Assembly: GCA_951799425.1 (NCBI GenBank)
Contig: OX637393.1
Coordinates: forward strand, 24,570,744 to 24,634,743
DNA length: 64,000 nt
From: Ilex aquifolium
Taxonomy: Eukaryota; Streptophyta; Magnoliopsida; Aquifoliales; Aquifoliaceae
Direction: 5' to 3'
In this document: piece after piece, positions 55,550 to 64,000 of the stretch
How positions within the stretch are numbered: position 1 is the stretch's first letter
Layout of the letters: each line of letters opens with the position of its first letter
The notes under the pieces: model-generated
The model's input: only the letters and a program-made list of their open reading frames with translations
What the model was told of the DNA's origin: nothing
Databases searched by the model: none
Program-made: the position numbers and the translations under genes

Positions 55550-57321
55550 TGATTAGTAGTTAAAAGTAGCATCGTAATATGCCTTTTTAAGACTAATTAT
55601 ACTTTGATGGAGTTTAAATGATGACATTTCAGGATATAAATTGTACAAAGGTCCAAAGGTAATGAATATCAAACTTTCATGCAACACCAGCATGCCCTGG
55701 AACAAAATTTGAGAAGCTTGGAACAAAGCAATAACGTTCGAACGCCAATTCATGTTCTAACGTTCCCTTGAATTATTTGAAGATCAGATTGCTAAAATAC
55801 TGAGACATGGCATGTTGCGGCCAAGAAGGAAAGCACTGAGGTACTTGAGTACCACGTTCGAACGTTAATTCACGTTCGAACGTTCTCCTGAATTATTGAA
55901 GACCAGGCTGCTGAGTGCAAAGTCAAGTTGTACATGAAGTGTGGAAATTGCTCTCACAGAAGAACACAGGCCACTTGAGTGGGAAGTTTAGACCCCTTCT
56001 GGGGTTCGAACGCCCATCAAGCAAAGACATGAGACAACGTTCGAACGCTAGACAACGTTCGAACGTTCTGCAGAGTGGATGGCTTTCAGAGGACTTTGAA
56101 GGCTTAACACTATTCTTTCATAATCCCTTGTCCCTTCCTCCTTGCCTATAAATACTCCCATTGTGGGAGCTTCATGGAGATAGAGACTAGACCAATATTT
56201 CCTAGCTACTTGTAGAATTAGACTTAGACTAGATTTACATTTACTTGTATAGAGGAAGATAGATCATCTTTTGGTTGCGGTGGAAAACCCTCCAAAAGTG
56301 ACTAGTTTTCTTCTACTTTCATTATTAGTTTCATTTTCTTTCATTGCTTGAGCTTCCTTCTTCCCTTACAGGAGTGAAACTCATCCACTTTTCTAGAGCT
56401 TTACCAAAGCCGTGAAGGGTGGAACGTGATTCACTCATTCTTCGTTGAAGATCGACTCCTTGTGTAGTGTGTTTTATCTTGTAACTCCTCTACTTAGAGG
56501 GATGAGCATCACTCACTTTTCTAGCTTTACCAAAGCCATGAAGAGTGAGTAGTTTCTCATTCACTTTTTAGTGAGAGGTGATGGCCATGTATAAATCATC
56601 CGGAAGTTATATTTGTGCATTTCGTTTATGCTTAAATGCTTTATATTTCACTTGTTTATTGAATGATTGAATGTATCTAACAAAGCTAAGGTCCTTTTTA
56701 TAACCGTGAGTACTTTCTATGACGTAGATGACTCTTGACATAGAAAGACTCATTGGTTCAAGGCAAGTACCCCAGCTAGATCTTCATAACTACATTGCAA
56801 TCTTTACCATTATTGTGCTTCATTTAAAAGAATAGAATATTAATGTCATGGTTGGATGGCTTGTAGAAACACTTGCTTGTTTGTAGACGGGTTAAGTCTC
56901 GGCATAGACAATTCTTGTAAACTTCTAAAAAGACATCGGAACCATGCTATTAATTCTCACAATCCATCTTTATCTTTCGATTAACTTCATGTTGACACGG
57001 TGGTTAATTGAGTTCCCAAGCACAAGTATAATAAACCGGATGGTTAACTACATGTCTAAATCCTCGAGCTAAAGGGTGCCTGTTACATTTGAGAACTTCT
57101 TATATTTTGTCTAGAAAATCTCATTAGAAAGAATCTTATATTCTGTCCAGAAAAATCTCTAAACATCACAACTTTAAATCTTAAGGATTCCAGTCATTGT
57201 GGTCTCTATCACTGCTTACTTCTAAACACCAATATTAGTTCCCTATAGATTCAACTCCGGACTTAACCGGATTATTACTACAACTTGACCGTCTGCACTT
57301 GGGTGTACACATTTCGGATCA
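55550..57321 (+). repeat. Element E 5' LTR (limits inferred)
   Basis: About 1.77 kb from TGATTAGTAG, where F homology stops, to CGGATCA, 11 bases before the primer site. It holds palindromes (55735-56067) and a TATA box GCCTATAAATACTCCC (56145-56160). Confidence 0.7.
55735..56067 (+). promoter_or_regulatory. Palindrome cluster in E U3 (ACGTTCGAACGT)
   Basis: CGTTCGAACG at 55735, ACGTTCGAACGT at 55854 and 55872, GTTCGAAC at about 56004, ACGTTCGAACG at about 56037, AACGTTCGAACGTT at 56054-56067 (perfect 14 bp), plus decayed copies near 55752. The last one lies 80 bp upstream of the TATA box at 56147-56154. Confidence 0.85.
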
Positions 57322-57332
57322 AGAAAAGTTTT

Positions 57333-57350
57333 TGGCGCCGTTGCCGGGGA
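57333..57350 (+). promoter_or_regulatory. Element E primer-binding site (tRNA-Asp)
   Basis: TGGCGCCGTTGCCGGGGA, an exact complement of the plant tRNA-Asp 3' end. Confidence 0.92.
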
Positions 57351-57434
57351 AACAAAAGGGCATTTTAAAGTAAAAGGTAAAAAGACCTTCATTTGTATAT
57401 ATATTTTTGATTAACTGTTTATAATTTTTCTTTT

Positions 57435-58452
57435 ATGTCTGAGGACAATCCTCACTTTCAAAATTTTCTAGAAGAATCTGTTGGGTCTGTGAACCAGTCT
57501 GAACCATCTTCACCTAGATCAGTAGCAGACTCTTTTGACAATAGTATAACAAATAATGAGAGACAAGGAGAAGTTCATGTAAGAGAGGGGGAAGTCCTAA
57601 CATTCGCACTTTGAGGGATTACTTGAATCCCACACGAAATAGTGTCCCCTCTTGTTTCGTGTTTCCTGCAAATGTGCCCCTCTTTAATGTAAAGGCGAGG
57701 ACAGTTCAACTACTTCCTCAATTTCATGGACTCGAATCTGAAAATCCATATCTGCATATAAAAGATTTTGAGGAAGTATGTGGAACATTTCAAGACAACA
57801 CTGAGCTGGCCAAGTTGAAACTTTTTCCTTTTTCTTTAAAGGACAAAGCTAAACAATAGTTAAATTCTTTAAAATCCCATACAATACCTTACTGGCATGC
57901 ATTAAAGAATGATTTTTTTAGAAAGTTTTTTCCTCTACACAACACTAATGTACTCAAAAGGCAAATCATGAATTTTTTGGTTAAAGAAGGAGAGACCTTT
58001 TACCAATGTTGGGAGACATTCAACGATCTTCTCCAGTCCTGCTACACCATGCTTTTGAGAATTGGACTTTGGTAGGATTTTTCTATGACTCCTTGCCCAC
58101 TAGACTACGCCAGTTTGTCGAAATGATGGCTCAAGGAGAGTTTATGGGAAAGAGTCCGGAGGAGGCATTCAATTTTTTTGACACTATATCTGATAGTTCT
58201 CAGATGTGGGACTCAGTCTCTCCTACCACTGTTGAAGCCAGACCATCTATTTGCCATGGGGGTAAGTATGTTTTGAAAGAAGATGATGACCTAAGAGCGA
58301 AAATGTCCACCCTGTCTCGAAAGCTTGAAGCTTTAGAGATGAAAAAGGTCCATCAAGTTGATATTGGCCCTCCCACAGAACAAGTGTGTGGGATTTGTGT
58401 GCTAACAGGACACCCTACTGAGGAGTGTCCGGCCATTCCGACATTCACATAG
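57435..58452 (+). pseudogene. Element E gag
   Basis: ATG at 57435 (MSEDNPHFQNFLEESVGSVN), a frameshift near 57605, then NPTRNSVPSCFVFPANVPLF, TVQLLPQFHGLESENPYLHI, LFPFSLKDKAKQ, a TAG, and after a frame change FENWTLVGFFYDSLPTRLRQ, FMGKSPEEAFNFFDTISDSS, RKLEALEMKKV and the knuckle CGICVLTGHPTEEC. TAG at 58450. Confidence 0.88.
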
Positions 58453-59300
58453 GTCTTGTTGGAACAAACAAATGCAATTTCCAACTTCAATAAGCCTTAC
58501 TCCAATCCATATTCTGAAACATACAATCCAGGGTGGTGGAATCACCCAAACTTCAGTTGGAGTAACACACAACCAACTCCCATGAACCCACAACAAGGTT
58601 CACACCCACCATCTCAAGGACCTCCCACATATCAACTATACCAACCACCACAAAAAAGGAGCCTTGAGGACACACTAAATCAGTTTATGCAAAGCTAAAT
58701 GAACTACAACAATAGTTCCACTCAGGCTTTTACTGATTTCAAAGCACAGACTACCCAGTCTTTCGAGGATCTTAAAAGCCACATCCAAAAGCTGACTCAA
58801 TCCATGACCACACACGAAAAGGGCAAGTTTCCGGCCCAACCAAAACAACCGCAAGGCCAATTCCAAGTGGGAAATCCTTCAATCATGGAAAACCCACAAG
58901 ACCAAGCCAAAGTTGTCACTACATTGAGAAGTGGCAAGGTGATTGACAAAACCATAAGAGACATGTTAATTCCAAAGCCAAGACCTGAGTCAATCCCAGT
59001 TACTACACTAGTATAGCCTGAACAGGTGATTGAAGAAGAACCTAAACCTATGATTGAACAGGACCCAGAACCATCAGAGGAAAAAGAACCTTCATGTCCT
59101 ATTCCAGCTCCTTTCCCTCATAGACTCAAAAAATTACAAAAGTTGAATAACCAGCCAGAAATTTATGAGCTTTTTAAGCAAGTAAAAATCAATATTCCAC
59201 TTCTGGATGCAATCAAGCAAGTCCCCTCTTATGCCAAGTTTCTGAAAGACTTGTGCATAGTCAAAAGAAGCCAAAATATCCAAAAAAAAAAAAAAAAGCC
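58453..59300 (+). pseudogene. Element E gag-protease linker
   Basis: Asn/Pro/Gln-rich (NPYSETYNPGWWNHPNFSWS), then NSSTQAFTDFKAQTTQSFED, KFPAQPKQPQGQFQVGN and a Pro/Glu stretch (PIPAPFPHRLKKLQKLNNQP), standard in Athila polyproteins. Stops at 58696, 59014 and about 59305; an A run at 59281-59297 probably shifted the frame. Confidence 0.8.
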
Positions 59301-59411
59301 TTCTTAACAGAACAAGTCAGTGTCTTACTTCAACACAAAACTCCTCCAAAATACAAGGATCTGGGATGTCCAACTGTGGCATGTGTCATTGGAAACTTCA
59401 AAATAGAACAA

Positions 59412-59822
59412 ACACTATTAGATCTTTGAGCCAGTGTCAATTTGCTCCCTTTTTCTGTCTATCAACAATTTGGTCTATGTGAGCTCAAACCCATTTGTGT
59501 CACACACCAGTTGGCAGACAAATCTGTCAAAGTTCTTAGGGGCATTGTTGAAGATGTACTTGTCCAAGTGGACAACTTTGTCTTTCCTGTTGACTTCATT
59601 GTTCTAGATACTCAGCCATCAATACATTCAGAAAATCAAATTCCCGTCATTCTTGGTCGACCTTTCCTTGCAACTTCAAATGCACTAATCAATTGTAGGA
59701 ATGGAGTCATGAAATTAACTTTTGGGAATATGACTCTTGAGATGAATATTTTCAATATTGCTAAGCACCCAGGAGAAGACAAGGAAGTGAGAGAAATAAA
59801 TTTCATTGAATCTCTGATATAG
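59412..59822 (+). pseudogene. Element E aspartic protease
   Basis: LLDL*ASVNLLPFSVYQQFG: active-site Asp kept, following Gly codon now TGA. Then PVDFIVLDTQPSIHSENQIP, VILGRPFLATSNALINCRNG and VREINFIESLI. Ends with TAG at 59820. Confidence 0.85.
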
Positions 59823-61218
59823 GAACATCTAGATAACACATTTTGTGAAAACCCTACTGAAACTTCTTTGTTGGAGTCTGTCACATATGAGACAACAGAT
59901 GATGATCAAAACCCAAAGAATTTCCCTACTCATACTACTGGGACATGGGCACCCAAATTCAAAGAAATCTCACCAAGTGGCACAAAGCCACTCTCATCAA
60001 GCGTCAAGCCACCAAAGCCTGAGCTAAAACCGCTCCCATCTGACCTCAAATATGCATTTTTAGGGGAGGACGAGTCATACCCAGTGGTAATTTCATCTAA
60101 GCTTACAGACTTGTAAGAGTCTAAGTTGATTGAAGTTCTCAAATGCCATAAAAGCATCATTGGGTGGACCATCGCTGACTTGAAAGGTATAAGCCCGTTA
60201 ATCTGCAATCATGCTATATACCTTGAAGAGGATTCAAAACTCTCTTGTCAAATGCAGCGACGATTGAACCCTCATATAAAGGAAGTTGTGAGAACTGAGG
60301 TGCTTAAGCTATTAGATCCTGATCTTTCCCATCTCTGATAGCAAATGGGTGAGCCCAACCCAAGTTGTGCCCAAGAAGTCTGGAGTCATAGTGGTCAAAA
60401 ATGATGTCAATGAACTAGTACTAACTTGAGTCGTTACAAGATGGCGAATGTGCATAGACTATCGAAAGCTCAATTTGGTAACTAGAAAAGACCATTTCCC
60501 TCTTCCCTTTCTTGATCAAGTTTTAGAGAGAATTGCAGGTTATGAATTCTACTGTTTCCTGGATGGGTATTCTGGGTATAATCAAAATGAGATAGCACTA
60601 GATGACCAGGAGAAAACAGCATTCACATGCCCCTTTGAGACCTTTGCATTCAAAAAGATGTCGTTCGAACTTTGTAACGCTCCTGCAACATTCCAAAGGT
60701 GCATGGTGAGTTTGTTTAACGACATGGTTGAGAAATTTTTGGAAGTGTTCATGGATGACTTCTCTGTATATGGTGACTCGTTTGATTTATGTCTAACAAA
60801 CCTAGAGAAGGTGTTGATAAGATGTAAGGAAGCCAATCTAGTACTCAATTGGAAAAAATGTCATTTCATGGTAACACAAGACATTGTCTTAGGTCACATT
60901 GTGTCGTCTGAAGGCATGAAAGTTGACAAGGCGAAAATAGATCTGATTGGAAATTTGCTAGCTCCCAAGACTATAAAGGATGTCCGATCATTCCTAGGAC
61001 ATGCAGGGTTCTATAGGAGATTCATAAAAGACTTTAGTACCATAGCTAAACCCATGTGTCATCTCCTAAGTCAAGACGTAATTTTTGTGTGGAATGAAGC
61101 ATGCCAGAAAGCTTTTGACAAGCTTAAAGGCATGTTAATTTCTGCCCCAATAATGCAACCCCCTGACTGGACCCTGCCGTTTGAATTAATGTGTGATGTT
61201 AGTGATTATGTTGTATGA
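59823..61218 (+). pseudogene. Element E reverse transcriptase
   Basis: LKPLPSDLKYAFLGEDESYP, HKSIIGWTIADLKGISPLIC, a frameshift near 60330, VVPKKSGVIVVKN-like, CIDYRKLNLVTRKDHFPLPF, DGYSGYNQNEIALDDQEKTA, LCNAPATFQRCMVSLFNDMV, EVFMDDFSVYGDSFDLCLTN (catalytic DD intact) and FLGHAGFYRRFIKDFSTIAK. Confidence 0.9.
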
Positions 61219-62424
61219 GTTGTGTTGGGACAAAGAAAGGACAAGAAACCCTATGTGATTTACTATGCAAGCAAGACTTTGAATGATGCTCAAATGAATT
61301 ATTCAACGATTGAAAAAGAATTGCTTGTTGTAGTTTTTGCGCCGGAGAAATTTCGTTCTTATCTTGTTGGATCTTCTGTTATTGTGTTCACTAACCATGC
61401 AGTATTAAAATTCTTGCTCACAAAGAAGGATGCCAAGTCAAGGCTCTTAAGATGGATACTCTTACTCCAAGAGTTTGATCTGATCATTAAGGATAAGAAG
61501 GGTGTTGAGAATGAGGTGGCAAATCATCTGTCCAGGTTAACGTATGAATTTCATGAGGATGGACTGCCAATTAATGAAAATTTTCCTAATGAACAACTGT
61601 TCACAGTCATGGAAACACCATGGTACGTTGATATTGCTAACTTTCTTGTTATTGGTACGTTTCCTCATTCCTTTACATTGATGGATAGGAAGAAATTTCT
61701 GAGGGAGGTTCGTAATTTCTTTTGGGAGGATCCATACGTGTTTAAGTACTGTAAGGATCAAATCATAAAGTGTTGCATCCCCGAGCATGAGGGCACACAC
61801 GTAATATCATTTTGTCATTCTGAAGCATGTGGTGGCCATTTCTCATCAAAGAAAAACGCTGCAAAAATCTTGCAGTGTGGATTTTATTGGCCCACTCTTT
61901 TCAAAGATGTCCATGCCTTTTGTCTAACATGTGATAGATGCCAAAGGTTGGGAAGCATTTCTAAAAGAAACATGATGCCCTTAAACCCAATTCTGGTAAT
62001 TGAAATTTTTGACTGTTGGGACATCGATTTTATGGGATCATTTCCCCCTTCCTTTGGCTATCTATATATTTTAGTGGCCATTGATTATGTGTCCAAATGG
62101 GTTGAAGCAATTCCATGTCGAAATAATGATTACCGAACAGTGATTAAATTCTTAAAAGAAAATATTTTGTCTCGGTTTGGAATACCGAAATCTATCATAA
62201 GTGATGGGGGTGCTCATTTTTGTAATCGTCCTTTTTAGAATTTGATGAAAAAATACTTGATTTTTCACAAAATTGCAACCCCCTATCATCCACAGACTAG
62301 TGGACAGGATGAATTGGCTAATCGAGAGATCAAACTAATTTTAGAAAAAATGGTAAACCCAGACCGCAAAGATTGGTCGTTGAGACTAACTGATGCACTT
62401 TGGGCATGTCTCCTTATCGATTAG
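61219..62424 (+). pseudogene. Element E RNase H and integrase
   Basis: RNase H tail VLGQRKDKKPYVIYYASKTL, NYSTIEKELLVVVFAPEKFR, FTNHAVLKFLLTKKDAKSRL (TDH Asp replaced by Asn). Integrase finger CHSEACGGHFSSKKNAAKIL with CLTCDRCQRLG; core IDFMGSFPPSFGYLYILVAI, RFGIPKSIISDGGAHFCN and [19 protein letters not shown] at 62236. Confidence 0.9.
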
Positions 62425-62907
62425 TCTATGGCAAGCCTTGTCACCTACCTGTGGAATTGGAACATAGAGCATATTGGGCCATAAAAATGACGAACTTTGA
62501 CCCAGACAAGGCTGGACTCTCAAGAAAAATTCAGATAAATGAGCTAGAAGAATTAAGAAATGAAGCATATGAAAATGCTAAGATTGCTAAGTCCAGAATG
62601 AAAATTTTTCATGACAAGAATATTGTGCGAAAGTCTTTTGAACCCTCTAAAAAAGTCATGTTATACAATTCAAGGCTCCATCTTTTTCTTGCTAAGTTGA
62701 CATCAAGATGGACTGGGCCTTACATTGTCAAAAAAGTGTTTGGACATGGAGCAGTGGAAGTGGAAAACCCATCAAACGGTAATATTTTTACTGTTAATGG
62801 TCAGCGTTTGAAACCATTTTTGGAAAATTTTGTTAAAAATGTGGAAACCATTCTTTTAATGGATCCAGAATATTCCTTCGAGATTCGCGCCTGCCGACAC
62901 AAAAAAA

Positions 62908-62943
62908 GGGTCGGGTCAGAAAAAATCCGACCCAACCCGACCC
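62908..62943 (+). other. GGGTCGGG stem-loop after integrase
   Basis: GGGTCGGG (62908-62915) can pair with CCCGACCC (62936-62943, 8 bp) or with CCGACCC (62927-62933, 7 bp). Confidence 0.5.
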
Positions 62944-63028
62944 AAGAGGACGCCTTTATAATGCCTCCAACCTTTTTTTTCCTTTTTCCCCATCTGCCGC
63001 TGTTGGCCCCCCTTTCCATTTTTCATTT

Positions 63029-63058
63029 TTTCTTCTTCTTCTTCTTCTCTTCTTCTTC
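63029..63058 (+). repeat. TTC-rich microsatellite
   Basis: CTTCTTCTTC run at the end of the integrase frame. Confidence 0.85.
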
Positions 63059-63330
63059 GTTTTTCTCCATAAACGACCCACCCCCTGCAAATCCATGACC
63101 ACATACTCCATAGACACAATCATTTGCTTCATGCTTTGCATTTTAATCTTGTATTTGCTCATGGGTGTCCTGCTCTTATTCGCACTCACACACAAGGATT
63201 TTCATCCTACCCGAAACCCAGATCTTCATAAAGATGATTAATTTTTGTATTATTATTTGTAGGTTTCGACAGAGGAACAGATCTCTACCTTACAACCTCA
63301 TTTCCAAACTCCATACACTGGTAAATTCAA

Positions 63331-63366
63331 AACATTGGGGACAATGTTCAATTTAGGTTGGGAGTG
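63331..63366 (+). promoter_or_regulatory. Post-pol stem-loop and polypurine-like motif of element E
   Basis: AACATTG-GGGA-CAATGTT (63331-63348), a perfect 7-bp stem, followed by CAATTTAGGTTGGGAGTG. Same arrangement as in B and A. Confidence 0.65.
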
Positions 63367-63606
63367 AGAACTACAGTTCATATTTTGTGCCTTTTGTGCC
63401 CGTAAAATTTTTTGTGTTTGTTGTTGTTGCTGTTGTTGCTTTGGGTTGATGATCATGTCTTTGAGTTAGCTTCAATCGTCTTTATGACTAGCAGACGTTA
63501 AAGAACTAGATAGAGTGTTTTAAAGCTTAGCAAGCATGGATATTAAACTTTTTTGGTTCAGTCTGGGAGTTTACGCACTTGTCCATCTGATGTGCATTTT
63601 GTGATA

Positions 63607-63945
63607 ATGAGAAAGACAAGATTGGTAAGAAAAACCGAAATCTGAGAACAGCAAGTGAAACCACTGTGTGGTAGAAGCACTTTTGTTAAACGTCATCGTG
63701 CCAAAAGACTTGGTGCTTGTAAACAACGTGGCCGAGTCTTTCACATGAAAGAATATAATCAATGTTCTGAACCAATTTCCGATCGCGCACTCAATCGATT
63801 GGACTAGATAGTGAATGGGCAGAGTAAGGATTATCCTGACACGCCATGCTATTCCGGTACTTTGCTTAACCGGTTTGTGTGACAGGAAATTAGAAGAGTC
63901 ACTGATGGTTCAAATGGCACGGAGATAGAGGAAGACTCGGATTAG
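63607..63945 (+). pseudogene. Small conserved ORF downstream of Athila pol (element E copy)
   Basis: One frame from ATG (63607) to TAG (63943-63945) with three internal stops (TGA, TAG, TGA). It reads MRKTRLVRKTEI*EQQVKPL, CGRSTFVKRHRAKRLGACKQ, RGRVFHMKEYNQCSEPISDR, ALNRLD*IVNGQSKDYPDTP and RRVTDGSNGTEIEEDSD. It matches 42281-42619 block by block (RSTFVK, YNQC.E.IS.RA..RL, GQSKDY, acidic end). Where A has Trp or Arg, E has TAG or TGA, consistent with single transitions. Family unknown. Confidence 0.6.
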
Positions 63946-64000
63946 ACTACTTTTTGACAAAACTGTGGAAAATTGTGTCTTTGAGGATGAAGACCAAGGG

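Larger units (their letters stand above)
62400..63098 (+). pseudogene. Element E integrase C-terminus
   Basis: [60 protein letters not shown] and [20 protein letters not shown], parallel to element A. About 20 codons are lost at 62400 (TAYK...LG missing). The end ([20 protein letters not shown]) is low complexity. Confidence 0.85.
55550..64000 (+). mobile_element. Athila-lineage element E (+ strand, runs past the window)
   Basis: 5' LTR, exact tRNA-Asp primer site, gag, protease, RT, RNase H, integrase, stem-loop and post-pol ORF in order; the 3' LTR is outside. It inserted into the F zinc-knuckle ORF after CAAATGGAAG. Many stops, mostly explainable by C-to-T or G-to-A, make it inactive. Confidence 0.85.

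Overview
The window is repeat-rich nuclear DNA of a flowering plant, probably a dicot. I base this on one multi-exon gene with plant-style GT-AG introns that encodes a YTH-domain protein of the plant ECT family, surrounded by nested Ty1/copia, Ty3/gypsy (chromovirus-like and Athila-like), LINE and MITE sequences. I cannot name the species. Almost every long open frame beyond 12 kb belongs to a transposable element.

Region 1 (1-12,000): the 3' half of an ECT/YTHDF-type m6A-reader gene on the + strand. Three phase-0 exons (759-1298, 10311-10523, 11273-11524) give a complete YTH domain and the stop codon; the 5' exons lie before the window. The 9.0-kb intron between the first two exons holds an antisense LINE 3' fragment, into which an antisense Ty1/copia element (3369-8772, target duplication CATAT) inserted. 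Region 2 (12,000-14,088): intergenic DNA with a Tourist/Harbinger-like MITE (TTA duplication) that carries a nested hAT-like MITE (8-bp duplication ATCTTAGC).

Region 3 (14,089-27,700): G2, an antisense gypsy chromovirus-like element with a nearly open pol. Its integrase is split by B (17,536-24,315, + strand, duplication CTTAG), a non-autonomous LTR element with a tRNA-Asp primer site and a small zinc-knuckle ORF. Region 4 (27,701-29,697): a copia gag fragment and a truncated LTR related to G1. Region 5 (29,698-52,111): A, a decayed antisense Athila-lineage element, with an adjoining Athila-type third ORF split by G1, a full-length gypsy element (31,435-41,423, duplication CTATA). A's gag-pol is split by a truncated gypsy copy, G3 (46,118-49,049). 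Region 6 (52,112-64,000): a copia-type LTR fragment, then F, a truncated relative of B, into which E, an Athila-lineage element on the + strand, inserted. E runs off the window.

The observation I rate highest is not a gene. Several unrelated LTR families here carry a cluster of short perfect palindromes (10-14 bp, centre CCGG or TCGA), and where a TATA box is recognisable the cluster lies just upstream of it. In two pairs of related LTRs (G2/G3 and B/F) the flanks align but the palindrome sequence has been exchanged for a different palindrome. This suggests selection on self-complementarity rather than on a fixed sequence. A second observation is a small ORF after pol that is conserved between the two Athila-type elements A and E and that I do not recognise. 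All of this was read by eye; no database search or alignment program was run.
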